A stretch of DNA of 64,000 nucleotides, from the NCBI RefSeq assembly GCF_014077005.1, contig NZ_JACGVC010000038.1, forward strand, positions 1 to 64,000, in the 5' to 3' direction. The notes beneath the pieces were generated by a model. It was not told the origin of the DNA. It searched no databases and was given only the letters and a program-made list of their open reading frames with translations. Source of the DNA: Colwellia sp. MB3u-45. Its GTDB lineage: Bacteria > Pseudomonadota > Gammaproteobacteria > Enterobacterales > Alteromonadaceae. Shown here piece after piece: positions 47,581 through 57,121 of the stretch. The stretch's first letter is position 1. Every line of letters begins with the position of its first letter. A program made the position numbers and the translations under genes.

Positions 47581-48995
47581 TGACTGAAATAATCACACAA
47601 ACAGCCTTAAATGAGACTTTTTTACAACAAAAAGCATTTTTTGCTCAGCATACTTATCCTAGCTATCAAGAGCGCATTAGCGACTTAATCAAGTTAAAAG
47701 CGCTTATTGTTGATAACCAAGACGCTTTTATTGCCGCCATGAGCGAAGATTTTGGCCATCGTAGTGCTGATGATTCAAGAATAGGTGATATTCTCACCAC
47801 CGTCATGGGTATTAACTATGCAATAAAAAAATTAAAAAACTGGATGAAGCCTGAAAAAAGACATATCGGGATTTTATTTCAACCGGCAAAAGGTCAGGTT
47901 ATTTATCAACCTAAAGGTGTTGTTGGTATTATCGCGCCATGGAATTATCCGGTATTTCTGACCTTAGGGCCGTTAACAACAGCATTAGCCGCAGGTAATA
48001 CTGCGATGATAAAAATGAGTGAATACACAGCTATCACCAACAGCTTATTAGCCAAGTTAGTGGCTAAGGTGTTCCCGAGTAATCAAGTGGCGATAGTGTG
48101 TGGTGAAGCTGACATGGCGGCGGCATTTTCAGCTTTAAGTTTCGATCACTTATTTTTCACTGGCTCAACCGGTGTCGGTAAATTAGTGATGAAAGCTGCC
48201 GCTGAAAATCTAGTCCCTGTGACCTTGGAATTAGGCGGTAAATCACCGACCATTATTGATGAAGACATCGATATAAAAACCGCAGTCAGTCGATTAATTT
48301 TAGGTAAAACGCTTAATTCTGGCCAAACTTGTGTGGCGCCAGATTATATTTTTTGCCCACAAAGTAAAGTATCAGAGTTAACTCAAGCTTTTCAAAGCGC
48401 TTATCAAAGTATGTACCCTAATACGCTAGAAAATGACGACTGCACTTGTATCATAAATGATGGACAAAAAGCCCGAATTGATGGTTTATTAACTGACGCT
48501 AAAGCCCAAGGGGCGACCATAATACCCTTGAGCCCAACCAGCAGTGATAGCGCGTCAAGAAAAATGCCTTTAACACTGCTCACCGATGTTAATGATGACA
48601 TGAGCGTGATGCAGCAAGAAATTTTTGGCCCCTTATTACCTATTATTGGCTATAACAATATTGACGAAGCCATTACTTATATCAATAGTAAACCGCGTCC
48701 ACTGGCCTTGTACATTTGCAGTTTTAACAAGGCATTTCAACAACAGGTGTTATTAAATACTCATGCCGGTGGTGTCTGTATTAATGATGCCGCTTTTCAT
48801 GTCGCTATTGATGATTTACCTTTTGGTGGTATTGGTGCCTCTGGCATGGGGCAATATCATGGTAGTGAAGGTTTTAAAACTTTCTCGCACGGTAAATCGG
48901 TACTTTCACGAGGAAAAATAAGCCTAGGGACATTATTATTTCCCCCGTTCGGTAATAAAATTCATCAAATTTTGTTTAAATTATTTATTCGTTAA
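47580..48995 (+). CDS. aldehyde dehydrogenase (coniferyl-aldehyde/fatty-aldehyde type)
   Basis: 471 residues. Features: IIAPWNYPVFLTLGPL (NAD and substrate channel), FTGSTGVGKLVM, catalytic base in VTLELGGKSP, catalytic cysteine in NSGQTCVAPDY, and IFGPLLPI. The C-terminal GGIGASGMGQYHG and hydrophobic tail (GTLLFPPFGNKIHQILFKLF) are typical of the class-3/coniferyl-aldehyde group, which often associates with membranes. It oxidises a long-chain aldehyde to the acid. The ATG overlaps the RND stop codon (TAATGA), so the genes are coupled. Confidence 0.92.
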   Translation: MTEIITQTALNETFLQQKAFFAQHTYPSYQERISDLIKLKALIVDNQDAFIAAMSEDFGHRSADDSRIGDILTTVMGINYAIKKLKNWMKPEKRHIGILFQPAKGQVIYQPKGVVGIIAPWNYPVFLTLGPLTTALAAGNTAMIKMSEYTAITNSLLAKLVAKVFPSNQVAIVCGEADMAAAFSALSFDHLFFTGSTGVGKLVMKAAAENLVPVTLELGGKSPTIIDEDIDIKTAVSRLILGKTLNSGQTCVAPDYIFCPQSKVSELTQAFQSAYQSMYPNTLENDDCTCIINDGQKARIDGLLTDAKAQGATIIPLSPTSSDSASRKMPLTLLTDVNDDMSVMQQEIFGPLLPIIGYNNIDEAITYINSKPRPLALYICSFNKAFQQQVLLNTHAGGVCINDAAFHVAIDDLPFGGIGASGMGQYHGSEGFKTFSHGKSVLSRGKISLGTLLFPPFGNKIHQILFKLFIR

Positions 48996-49001
48996 TTAAC
49001 C

Positions 49002-49034
49002 TCATGAGTAAATAATTTACTCATGACACTTTTA
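49002..49034 (+). terminator. hairpin terminator after the aldehyde dehydrogenase gene
   Basis: TCATGAGTAAA / TTTACTCATGA, an 11-bp stem with TAA loop, then a T-rich tail (CACTTTTATT). It lies 7 bp past the stop codon. Confidence 0.7.
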
Positions 49035-49295
49035 TTAAGTTTTTGATCTTTTTTTCGCAAAGAAAATAAATCAGCCCGATGTTTATGGTTGCAGACTAAA
49101 CATAAGTACCTGCAGCCCTTTAGCAGCAATACTTGAATATTGTGATTGATAGCACCGCTGCCGTGATGTATTTTAACCGCTACGACTGATCAATAACTTA
49201 ATGAAATTATTATTAATTTACAATTTCATATTACTTTGCTTGTTCTACTCTATTTGTTTCAAGCACCAACGCATCTAGTTGCTAAAGGAAATAAC

Positions 49296-50930
49296 ATGAC
49301 TAAACCTTGGATTAAAAATTATCCAGAAAACGTGGCTCATGAAGTGGATTTAAATCGTTATGACTCTTTATTAGCTTTATTTCATCAAACCACCGCTAAA
49401 TATGATCAACAAACCGCCTATAGTAATTTTGGCGCTGAGTTGACGTTCAAGCAAGTAGATGTACTATCACGATCCTTTGCGGCTTATCTACAAAATGAAC
49501 TCAAGATTGTTTCAGGTGAACGTGTCGCCTTGATGTGTCCGAATACCTTATGTTTTCCAGTGGCTATGTGGGGCATTATTCGTGTTGGCGGCGTGCAAGT
49601 AAATGTTAATCCTATGTACACACCACGAGAGCTTGCGCATCAGCTTAATGATGCTCAAGTCGAAACCATCATCATATTTTCACCCTCAACAAAAATGCTT
49701 GCTGATGTTATTGAAAAAACTGATATTAAAAATGTTATTACGGTTAACTTAGACGATTTAGTCAATAAAGGTTTACCTTGCGATCCTGTTGACTCGCGTT
49801 TGAGCCAAACCATAAGTTTTACTGATGCCTTAACGCAAGGAGAAAGCTTAACCCTGACTGAGCCGACCCTCTGCCAAACTGATTTATTGTTTTTGCAATA
49901 TACTGGTGGTACTACCGGGCTATCTAAGGGCGCTATGCTGAGTCATGGCAACCTAATTGCCAATATTATGCAATACCAAGAGTTTGCTAAAAATAAGATA
50001 AATTACGGCAATGACGTTGTTATTACCGCTATCCCCATGTACCACATCTTTGCTTTGATGGCGAATACGCTAAGCTATTTCTATTTTGGCGCTAAAAATG
50101 TTTTAGTGACGAATCCTCGTGATATGGCGAGCTTTGTCGACATATGGAAAAACACGCCCGCCACTGTTTTCACTGGGGTAAACACTTTATTTAATGGTTT
50201 ATTACACACGCCGGGCTTTGATCAAGTTGATTTTTCATCATTAAAAATTTCTCTGGGCGGCGGCGCAGCAGTACAGCAAGCGGTCGCAGACAAATGGCAA
50301 CAAGTGACCGGCGTTAGGCTAAACGAAGGTTATGGTTTATCTGAAACTGCACCGGTTGTGTCATTAAATTTTGGCACTACCATTAACGGCAAAGCCGTTT
50401 ATATACCCGGTATTGGTGTACCCGTGCCCAGTACTGATCTTTCTATTCGTGACGATGCTGGCAATGAAGTCGCACAAGGCGAATCTGGTGAGTTGTGTGC
50501 TAAAGGTCCACAAGTTATGCAAGGTTACTGGAACAATATTGCCGCCACCCATGAATGTATGACTCCTGATGGCTACTTTAAAACCGGCGATGTCGGCATG
50601 CTGGACGAGCAAGGCTTCTTCCACATTGTTGATCGTAAGAAAGATATGATTAATGTTTCTGGTTTTAATGTTTATCCTAACGAAATTGAAGCTGAAGTGG
50701 CTAGAATGACTGGCATATTAGAATCAGCTTGCATCGGCGTAACTGATGAAAAAACCGGCGAAGCCGTTAAACTCTTCATCGTTAAAGCAGATAAAAGTAT
50801 TACCGAACAAGATGTTATCAAATTTTGTCGCCAAGGATTAACGGCCTATAAGGTCCCTAAACATGTGGTCTTTATCGATGAAATTCCTAAATCAAGCGTC
50901 GGTAAATTATTACGCAGAGAGTTAAGATAG
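49296..50930 (+). CDS. long-chain fatty acid-CoA ligase (FadD-like)
   Basis: 544 residues from the ATG at 49296 (AAAGGA 6 nt upstream; the 49236 start adds a hydrophobic leader and lacks a site). AMP-binding motifs: YTGGTTGLSKGAMLSH (P-loop), GYGLSETAPVVS, YFKTGDVGML, and the C-terminal lysine in PKSSVGKLLRRELR. It activates a fatty acid to acyl-CoA using ATP, the last step of the predicted route before beta-oxidation. It has its own upstream region, about 300 bp after the aldehyde dehydrogenase. Confidence 0.92.
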   Translation: MTKPWIKNYPENVAHEVDLNRYDSLLALFHQTTAKYDQQTAYSNFGAELTFKQVDVLSRSFAAYLQNELKIVSGERVALMCPNTLCFPVAMWGIIRVGGVQVNVNPMYTPRELAHQLNDAQVETIIIFSPSTKMLADVIEKTDIKNVITVNLDDLVNKGLPCDPVDSRLSQTISFTDALTQGESLTLTEPTLCQTDLLFLQYTGGTTGLSKGAMLSHGNLIANIMQYQEFAKNKINYGNDVVITAIPMYHIFALMANTLSYFYFGAKNVLVTNPRDMASFVDIWKNTPATVFTGVNTLFNGLLHTPGFDQVDFSSLKISLGGGAAVQQAVADKWQQVTGVRLNEGYGLSETAPVVSLNFGTTINGKAVYIPGIGVPVPSTDLSIRDDAGNEVAQGESGELCAKGPQVMQGYWNNIAATHECMTPDGYFKTGDVGMLDEQGFFHIVDRKKDMINVSGFNVYPNEIEAEVARMTGILESACIGVTDEKTGEAVKLFIVKADKSITEQDVIKFCRQGLTAYKVPKHVVFIDEIPKSSVGKLLRRELR

Positions 50931-51097
50931 TATTTACGGTCAGCTGCAGCGGTTATAGGGGCAATGAGTGAAAATAATTCAACCGTTGAATGAATTCTTC
51001 TCGTTTGCTGCCAACAGATAATAGCCTTAAGATGATCTTGTTTTAGGATCTCCCCCGGTTCAAAAAACGTTTTTACATAGTTAATTTGTTTCATTTT

Positions 51098-51128
51098 AAG
51101 GACATCAATAGATGTCCTTTTTTTTTCA
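51098..51128 (+). terminator. rho-independent terminator
   Basis: AAGGACATC / GATGTCCTT, a 9-bp stem with AATA loop, followed by nine T residues. It ends the acyl-CoA ligase transcript about 170 bp downstream. Confidence 0.9.
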
Positions 51129-51282
51129 TTATTTTTTATCCACAACATTATTTTGGTGCAAGCACACTATAATGGTGCACTATCCGGTATTTCAAAGCGT
51201 AAAAAATAAAATAAAACATATTAAATCAATAGGTTAAATTACGGCTTAAGTTTTGCTATAAGACATTTGTCTTTATTAAAAT

Positions 51283-52170
51283 ATGTTAACTATGCCAATT
51301 CAAACACCTATACGTGGCCTACGCTCATTTTGCGTAGCGTCGAAATGTTTAAGCTTTAAGCATGCTGCAGCACAATTATTTTTAACTCCCTCTGCCGTTA
51401 GCCATCAAATAAAACAACTTGAAACACAATTAGGTATCGTTTTATTCAATCGTGGCACCAGAACCATTGAACTTACCAGTGCCGGAAAACAGTTTTACCA
51501 ATCGATTCAACCGTTAATTAATCAATTAGAATCAACCATAGACGAATTTACGCAAAAACAACAAAATCAAACTATTGTCATCAGTTTGCCAGAATTTTTT
51601 GCCAGTGAATTATTTATCCCTCGTTTATCCGAGTGGTCGCAAAATAACCCAACCATTAACCTACAGCTAGAAACAGTTAAGTCTGGCAGCGAACCATCAC
51701 GGTCTGCAGATTTATCTATTGTACTTGCCAATGGCAAGCCTAATGCAAAAATAGTTCAAGAGTTATTTCCTATTCGTTATGCCCCGGCGTGTAACAAAAA
51801 ACTTTATAAAAAGCTAAAAAACACTGGTTTTTCTGCCTTAAAAACCACACCGTTACTTTTACATAGATCACGCCCATGGTCTTGGCATCAATGGGCTGAT
51901 AAAAATAATGTTGACGATTTTGACCCTAAACAAATCATCCAATTTGACAGTATGTATGCTGTAGTTCGAGCGGCACAACAAGGCATGGGTATAGCATTAG
52001 TGCCATTGCCAATGAGTAAAGCCTGGTTCAGTGAGCAACTGCTGGTAAAGCTATTTGACGAGGAATTAAATACCAATGATAAATATTATCTTATTCAGCA
52101 TGAAAATATGGATAATAATACAAAGCTGAAGCTCTTTGCTCAATGGGTAAAAGAAACCTTCACCATTTAA
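51283..52170 (+). CDS. LysR-family transcriptional regulator
   Basis: 295 residues (an ATG three codons later, at 51292, is equally possible). N-terminal winged helix SFKHAAAQLFLTPSAVSHQIK, with the following IVLFNRGTRTIELTSAGKQF. The effector domain (about 90-295) is of the GcvA/TrpI-like type (MYAVVRAAQQGMGIALVPLP). The target is unknown: neither neighbouring gene is an obvious divergent partner. Confidence 0.9.
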   Translation: MLTMPIQTPIRGLRSFCVASKCLSFKHAAAQLFLTPSAVSHQIKQLETQLGIVLFNRGTRTIELTSAGKQFYQSIQPLINQLESTIDEFTQKQQNQTIVISLPEFFASELFIPRLSEWSQNNPTINLQLETVKSGSEPSRSADLSIVLANGKPNAKIVQELFPIRYAPACNKKLYKKLKNTGFSALKTTPLLLHRSRPWSWHQWADKNNVDDFDPKQIIQFDSMYAVVRAAQQGMGIALVPLPMSKAWFSEQLLVKLFDEELNTNDKYYLIQHENMDNNTKLKLFAQWVKETFTI

Positions 52171-52367
52171 CCCGCTTACGCTTATAAGCGTAAAATGCTG
52201 ATGTTCGACCTTGAGTCAATTGTCCGCTAACAACAGAGTTAAGCTACTGACATACAGTTGAATTTTATTCACTTGATAGGTGTATTCTAATCGTTTGTCA
52301 GTTATTGGTCTTATCTTTATATTGTTGTTGTATCAATTTGATGCACAACAGATATGGAGAAAACAAC

Positions 52368-52877
52368 ATGAACAAAACCATGTTAAAAAACACACTATTC
52401 GCCACTTTATTATTAAGTACTACGCCTGCAACTTTAGCCAATGAAGGGATATTCCAAGTGGCTGTCGTAAAAGGTAGTATCGGTACTGCAGACATAACTA
52501 AAGGTGAAGTAGAGTTGGGCATAAAAAAATTAACCGCTAGTGAAAGTAGCAAAGATTTTTATGACCGTAAAATGAATTTGTGCGTTGCTTATTTGAAATC
52601 TGCACAGAGCAATAAATCAGAGTCAGCCTGTACAGAAGCGATCGACAGCATAGAGTCTATCAAACGTCAAAGTAGCAAAGTTCGCTATTTAACTTCACTT
52701 AATTACAGTAACCGTGGTGTTGCTAGGTATAAACAAAATCAATTAACCGCGGCATTAAAAGACTTTGAATTTGCCGTTACCATTGACAATAACCCCATTA
52801 CAGCGGGTAATTTACAAAAAATAAAACAACTTTTACCAGTAAACAAAGTAGAAAAAATAGCGGCGTTATCTGATTAA
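52368..52877 (+). CDS. small secreted tetratricopeptide-like protein
   Basis: 169 residues from the ATG at 52368 (GGAGA 7 nt upstream; the longer start at 52305 would hide the signal peptide). The signal is MNKTMLKNTLFATLLLSTTPATLA. The mature part contains TPR-like helices: DRKMNLCVAYLKSAQ, ACTEAIDSI, NRGVARYKQNQLTAALKDFE. It probably mediates protein contacts in the periplasm. No function is inferred. A 30-codon gene follows after 31 nt. Confidence 0.75.
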   Translation: MNKTMLKNTLFATLLLSTTPATLANEGIFQVAVVKGSIGTADITKGEVELGIKKLTASESSKDFYDRKMNLCVAYLKSAQSNKSESACTEAIDSIESIKRQSSKVRYLTSLNYSNRGVARYKQNQLTAALKDFEFAVTIDNNPITAGNLQKIKQLLPVNKVEKIAALSD

Positions 52878-52908
52878 CACTGATATTTTTCCAATTAGGA
52901 GCAGACAA

Positions 52909-53001
52909 ATGATCAATAATATACTTCACACAATCAGCTCAACCATTAGCTTGATGACTGAAATTAAGCATATCTCGATTAGCCAGTGGGATGTTGAGTA
53001 A
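52909..53001 (+). CDS. predicted 30-residue small protein
   Basis: ATG at 52909 preceded by a canonical AGGAG (52897-52901) at 7-nt spacing; stop at 52999-53001. Product MINNILHTISSTISLMTEIK followed by HISISQWDVE, amphipathic at the start. It lies 31 nt after the TPR protein gene and 8 nt before a 14-bp hairpin, so it looks like the last gene of a transcript. A truncated remnant of a longer gene cannot be excluded. Confidence 0.4.
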   Translation: MINNILHTISSTISLMTEIKHISISQWDVE

Positions 53002-53009
53002 AAAGACGG

Positions 53010-53060
53010 CATTATTCATTACCAAAGTTTATAAGCTGGTAGCTAAGGTAATGAATAATG
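53010..53060 (+). terminator. 14-bp hairpin after the small-protein gene
   Basis: CATTATTCATTACC (53010-53023) pairs perfectly with GGTAATGAATAATG (53047-53060). The loop is 23 nt and no clear T-run follows, so it is a terminator candidate or another structure. The rest of the gap to 53310 shows nothing. Confidence 0.5.
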
Positions 53061-53310
53061 TCAAAACCACCATAACAGCACTCAATAATAGTAAAACAAC
53101 GCATTTAAATGATTGAACCAAGATTGCCACTGTCTACAATAAATAGATTTTTCATATGATAAGCGCAACAAATTAAATCACCTTATTAGTCATTTATTAG
53201 CTTAAACATAGCAAGGCTAACAAAGCGCTAGGCATGTATCATTTTTTGTGCATAATGAAGATCCCTCATGCATTATTGCAATCTATTCAAAAGATAAACA
53301 AGTCCGTTAT

Positions 53311-54243
53311 ATGATAAAAGACATTTCCAACTTGCAGGTCAAATTACAAACCTTACTCGCAGCACAGCAAGAATTTTATACTCAAGGTAAAGTAGCCGAT
53401 TACATTCCAGCCTTGGCTGAAGTCAGTCCAGAAAAAATGGGCGTTTGTGTTTCCACTATTGACGGTAAAACTGTTGGCGCTGGCGACTATCAAGAGCCCT
53501 TTTCGATTCAAAGTATTTCAAAAGTGTTTGGTTTGGTTATGGCAATGAACCGCATCGGCGATGACTTGTGGCAACGGGTTAATATGGAGCCATCTGGGCA
53601 ACCCTTTAACTCCATTATTCAATTAGAATGGGAAAAAGGTATTCCCCGAAATCCAGTGATAAATGCTGGCGCCTTATTAGTTGCTGATGTGCTCACTAGC
53701 CACTTTTCTTCTAGTAAGTTAGCCTTTTTAAGTTTTATGCGCTCGATAGCTCATGATGACAGTATTTATGTCGACAACTATGTTTACCAATCAGAATTAG
53801 CCCATGGTAGCCGAAACGCCGCATTAAGCTATTTAATGAAAAGTTTTGGCAATATAGAATCGGAAATACCTGAGGTATTAAGTCATTACTTTACTCAATG
53901 TTCAGTCGCCATGAGTTGTGAACAACTGGCAAATAGCCTACTATTTTTAGCAAATAAAGGTATTGACCCCGTTTCTAAAGAAGCTATTTGCACGCCAAGA
54001 GATGCCCATCGAGTGAATGCGATATTATCCACCAGTGGTATGTATGATCAGTCTGGCGAATTTGCTTTCTCTATTGGCTTACCGGCAAAAAGTGGCGTAG
54101 GCGGTGGTGTTATTGCGATAGTGCCTAACTATGGTGTTATTTGTACCTGGAGTCCGCCGTTAAATAGCTTTGGTAACTCAGTGATTGGCACAAATTTAGT
54201 GGCGAGTTTAGCCCAAGAGTTAGGCTTGTCTATTTACCATTAA
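53311..54243 (+). CDS. glsA: glutaminase
   Basis: 310 residues from the ATG at 53311, the normal length for the serine-dependent beta-lactamase-like glutaminases (the frame opens with GTG at 53248; neither start has a strong ribosome-binding site). Key motifs: catalytic SISK in FSIQSISKVFGL, NPVINAGALLVADVL, and the C-terminal SGVGGGVIAIVPNYGVICTW. It hydrolyses glutamine to glutamate and ammonia in the cytoplasm. Single gene, convergent with the hydrolase. Confidence 0.93.
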   Translation: MIKDISNLQVKLQTLLAAQQEFYTQGKVADYIPALAEVSPEKMGVCVSTIDGKTVGAGDYQEPFSIQSISKVFGLVMAMNRIGDDLWQRVNMEPSGQPFNSIIQLEWEKGIPRNPVINAGALLVADVLTSHFSSSKLAFLSFMRSIAHDDSIYVDNYVYQSELAHGSRNAALSYLMKSFGNIESEIPEVLSHYFTQCSVAMSCEQLANSLLFLANKGIDPVSKEAICTPRDAHRVNAILSTSGMYDQSGEFAFSIGLPAKSGVGGGVIAIVPNYGVICTWSPPLNSFGNSVIGTNLVASLAQELGLSIYH

Positions 54244-54252
54244 CACTATCAT

Positions 54253-54894
54253 CTAATACTCGCTCAAGATTTTTTCTTCCAAAATATGCGGCGAGTATTG
54301 TCTTGATAATAAATCAGCCAGCCTTTTAAGGTAATATAAATAGGCGTCACCATCATAGTTCGCTGATAATGGATTCATAAAACCATGTAAGTATTCACTT
54401 TGCTCAAGTGTGACCGTGGATTTATCTTGTAAAACAGTGCGCAATGCAGCCACTGAAAAATGTGGCTCTGTGCTAGGTAAAATTAACCTAGTCGCAATAT
54501 TGGGTGTTAACCGAGTTAAGTGTCTAATTTGGCTACTATAAAAACAAATAGCCCCTAAACTTTGCTTAACCGCGCCTTGGGCGTATAACTGCCAAATAGC
54601 ACTGCCGCCAACACTAAAACCCACCAACAATTTACTGCCTGATATTGCCAACAGCTTTTGCTCAAGTTTGTTAACGTAACCCTCTAAACTAACGTTTTCA
54701 GTAAAGTACTGATAAGCGTCACGCTCACAGGTGAGACCTTTCGGTTGTTGTTGATAAGGGCCAACCATATGGCATTTAACGCCATAGCCTTTTTCCACGC
54801 CAAGACCTTGTTCAAGGTTAGCAGTAACTTGCTGACATAAGTGCTTAAACTCATCGGTTAAACCAAAAATATCAGCGACAAAAATTATATTCAA
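54253..54894 (-). CDS. alpha/beta hydrolase, dienelactone-hydrolase-like
   Basis: 213 residues from a TTG start at 54894, preferred because GGAGGG lies 6 nt upstream and the product then starts NIIFVADIFGLTDEF, where homologues begin. The open frame extends to 55029 but that 45-residue extension is not fold-like. Nucleophile elbow GFSVGGSA (Ser), an aspartate region around 150-170, and C-terminal His in SEYLHGFMNP. Substrate unknown. Confidence 0.75.
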   Translation of the reverse strand: MNIIFVADIFGLTDEFKHLCQQVTANLEQGLGVEKGYGVKCHMVGPYQQQPKGLTCERDAYQYFTENVSLEGYVNKLEQKLLAISGSKLLVGFSVGGSAIWQLYAQGAVKQSLGAICFYSSQIRHLTRLTPNIATRLILPSTEPHFSVAALRTVLQDKSTVTLEQSEYLHGFMNPLSANYDGDAYLYYLKRLADLLSRQYSPHILEEKILSEY

Positions 54895-55102
54895 CCAAGC
54901 CCTCCAATAAGTAACTAGTTCGTCAAGTACAGCTACGTTAACAGAGAACACGAGCAAATCATTGACCTTAATTAGGGGGTAAATTTTACCTAGTATTTTA
55001 AAATTTGAAAGCTCAAATGGGCTAAGCACTAGAAATAGCCGACACTACCCGTTAGAATCTAAGCTATAGCAATTCTAATTATCAGCAACGAGACATATTC
55101 AG

Positions 55103-55831
55103 ATGGGCAGAGCATACCAAAACCGTAAATTATCCATGGCCAAAACTGCGGGTCAAAAAACTAAAGTTTATTCAAAGTACGGCAAAGAAATTTATGTACT
55201 AGCTAAAAATGGCGGTGTAGACCCTGATGGTAACCTGGCTTTGCGTCGGACGATTGAAAAAGCAAAGAAAGATCAAGTTCCTACACATGTTATTGAAAAA
55301 GCATTAGAAAAAGCGATAGGTGCTGGCGGCGAAGATTATGTAGAATCACGCTACGAAGGCTTTGGCCCAGGCAACTGTATGGTCATTATTGATTGTTTAA
55401 CCGATAACGGCAATCGCACCATTAAAGATGTGCGTCAATGTTTTACTAAAACTTACTCAAAAATTGGTTCATCAGGTACTGTTTCACACATGTTTGATCA
55501 TCAAGCGCTATTTGCTTTTAAAGGTGAAGACGATGAAAGTGTTTTAGAGAACTTAATGATGGCTGACATCGATGTGACTGATGTTGAGCTTGAAGACGGT
55601 ATTATTACCGTTTACGCACCACATACTGAGTTTTTCAAAATTAAAACAGAATTTGCCAACAGCATGACGGAAGTTGAACTCGAAGTAGAAGAAATTACTT
55701 GGGTACCACAAACCTATACTGAAATTTCAGGTGAAGACGACTTAGCTAATTTTGAAAAATTCATCAACATGCTAGAAGACTGTGATGACGTACAAAATAT
55801 TTATCACAATGCTGAACTCGCTGAAGAATAA
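55103..55831 (+). CDS. YebC/PmpR-family regulator (YeeN-like)
   Basis: 242 residues with the family signatures [40 protein letters not shown] and the domain II/III segment [18 protein letters not shown]. The GRAYQNRK start marks the YeeN branch rather than classical YebC (GHSKW). Members bind DNA as transcription regulators, and some relatives act as translation factors at stalling motifs. Followed by a strong terminator. Confidence 0.9.
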   Translation: MGRAYQNRKLSMAKTAGQKTKVYSKYGKEIYVLAKNGGVDPDGNLALRRTIEKAKKDQVPTHVIEKALEKAIGAGGEDYVESRYEGFGPGNCMVIIDCLTDNGNRTIKDVRQCFTKTYSKIGSSGTVSHMFDHQALFAFKGEDDESVLENLMMADIDVTDVELEDGIITVYAPHTEFFKIKTEFANSMTEVELEVEEITWVPQTYTEISGEDDLANFEKFINMLEDCDDVQNIYHNAELAEE

Positions 55832-55858
55832 CGCTCAAGCAACACTGCTTGATTAAAG

Positions 55859-55904
55859 GCGTCTTAATCCATTTGACTCATAAATGGATTAAGATGCTTT
55901 TTTT
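55859..55904 (+). terminator. rho-independent terminator
   Basis: GCGTCTTAATCCATTT pairs with AAATGGATTAAGATGC (one wobble pair), followed by seven T residues, 28 bp after the YebC-family stop. Confidence 0.9.
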
Positions 55905-55942
55905 AATCGCCACTATCTTGCCCTAAAAACCTAAGGTGCCAC

Positions 55943-56980
55943 ATGATTGATTTTCGCTCTGACACAGTAACACGCCCCAGTAAAGCAATGCGTACGGCGA
56001 TGGCAAACGCTGAAGTGGGTGACGACGTTTATGGCGACGACCCTACGGTGAATGAACTTGAGTCTTGGGCAGCAGAACGACACGGTTTTGCCAGTGCCAT
56101 GTTTTGTAGCTCAGGCACACAAGCTAACTTATTAGCGCTAATGGCACATTGCCAACGAGGTGATGAGTACCTTTGTGGTCAACAAGCGCATAACTATAAG
56201 TTTGAAGGCGGTGGCGCGGCTATATTAGGCTCAATTCAGCCACAACCGATAGCCAATGAGCAAGACGGCTCTTTATGCTTTAAAAAGCTTGCGGCGGCAA
56301 TAAAACCTGACGACTCTCACTTTGCTCGTACGACTTTACTCAGTATTGAAAATACCATTAACGGTAAAGTTCTGCCGTTAACTTATATGGCAAAAGCGCG
56401 TGAATTTACTCAGCAAAACAATTTAGCTCTGCATTTAGACGGTGCGCGAGTTTACAATGCGGCCAGCGCATTAAATGTCGATATTACTGAAATTTGCCAA
56501 CACGTAGACTCAGTGTCTATTTGTTTATCAAAAGGCCTTGGCGCGCCAATAGGTTCGTTATTGCTTGGCTCACAAGCCTTGATAAAAAGTGCCAAGCGCT
56601 GGCGAAAAGTGGTGGGTGGCGGCATGCGTCAAGCCGGTATTATCGCTGCAGCAGCCAAAATAGCACTAGCGCAAAATCCAGAAAAATTAGCACAAGATCA
56701 CATTAATGCGAAATATTTAGCGCATGCCTTAAACCAGTTTACTGATATTTCCGTCAATCTGGAGCAAGTTGAAACCAATATGGTATTCGCAAAGTTCTCT
56801 GAAGCTGTTGATATGGCTAATTTGGTCGACAAGTTAAAGGCAGATAACATACTATTATCTGCGAGCAACCCTATGCGACTAGTCACGCATTTAGATATTG
56901 ATAAAACGGCTATAGATAACTTTATTAAAAAATTAAGCCACGCTTTAAGCCAAACATCTACTAGCGTTAAAGTAAGCTAA
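55943..56980 (+). CDS. ltaE: low-specificity L-threonine aldolase
   Basis: 345 residues (E. coli 333). Begins MIDFRSDTVTRPSKAMRTAM; contains AEVGDDVYGDDPTVNELE, LHLDGARVYNAA and the PLP lysine in SICLSKGLGAPIGSLL. It cleaves L-threonine and allo-threonine to glycine and acetaldehyde. Monocistronic, between two terminators. Confidence 0.95.
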   Translation: MIDFRSDTVTRPSKAMRTAMANAEVGDDVYGDDPTVNELESWAAERHGFASAMFCSSGTQANLLALMAHCQRGDEYLCGQQAHNYKFEGGGAAILGSIQPQPIANEQDGSLCFKKLAAAIKPDDSHFARTTLLSIENTINGKVLPLTYMAKAREFTQQNNLALHLDGARVYNAASALNVDITEICQHVDSVSICLSKGLGAPIGSLLLGSQALIKSAKRWRKVVGGGMRQAGIIAAAAKIALAQNPEKLAQDHINAKYLAHALNQFTDISVNLEQVETNMVFAKFSEAVDMANLVDKLKADNILLSASNPMRLVTHLDIDKTAIDNFIKKLSHALSQTSTSVKVS

Positions 56981-57038
56981 TAACTGTTTTATAGTTTAGA
57001 GGCTGAGTGTGAAAGCTAAATGGCAGCTGAAATCGAAC

Positions 57039-57071
57039 TGAGAGTGAATTGAAAGTGAATTGAGAGTGACA
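57039..57071. repeat. 11-nt tandem repeat
   Basis: TGAGAGTGAAT, TGAAAGTGAAT and TGAGAGTGACA in tandem downstream of ltaE. Similar in character to the GAAATTGAAGAGT repeat at 18245. Confidence 0.7.
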
Positions 57072-57085
57072 ACGGATACTTGCTC

Positions 57086-57110
57086 GGGTTAACGCGCTAG
57101 TTAACCCTTT
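57086..57110. terminator. terminator between convergent ltaE and the crotonase gene
   Basis: GGGTTAAC / GTTAACCC stem with GCGCTA loop, followed by TTT on the plus strand. It sits 12 bp from the crotonase stop and may serve both genes. Confidence 0.7.
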
Positions 57111-57121
57111 CGAAGCCGCTG

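Noticed and set aside
50846-51148. 100-codon minus-strand frame over the end of the acyl-CoA ligase gene
   Set aside because: It overlaps the real gene and a strong terminator, and is a shadow frame.
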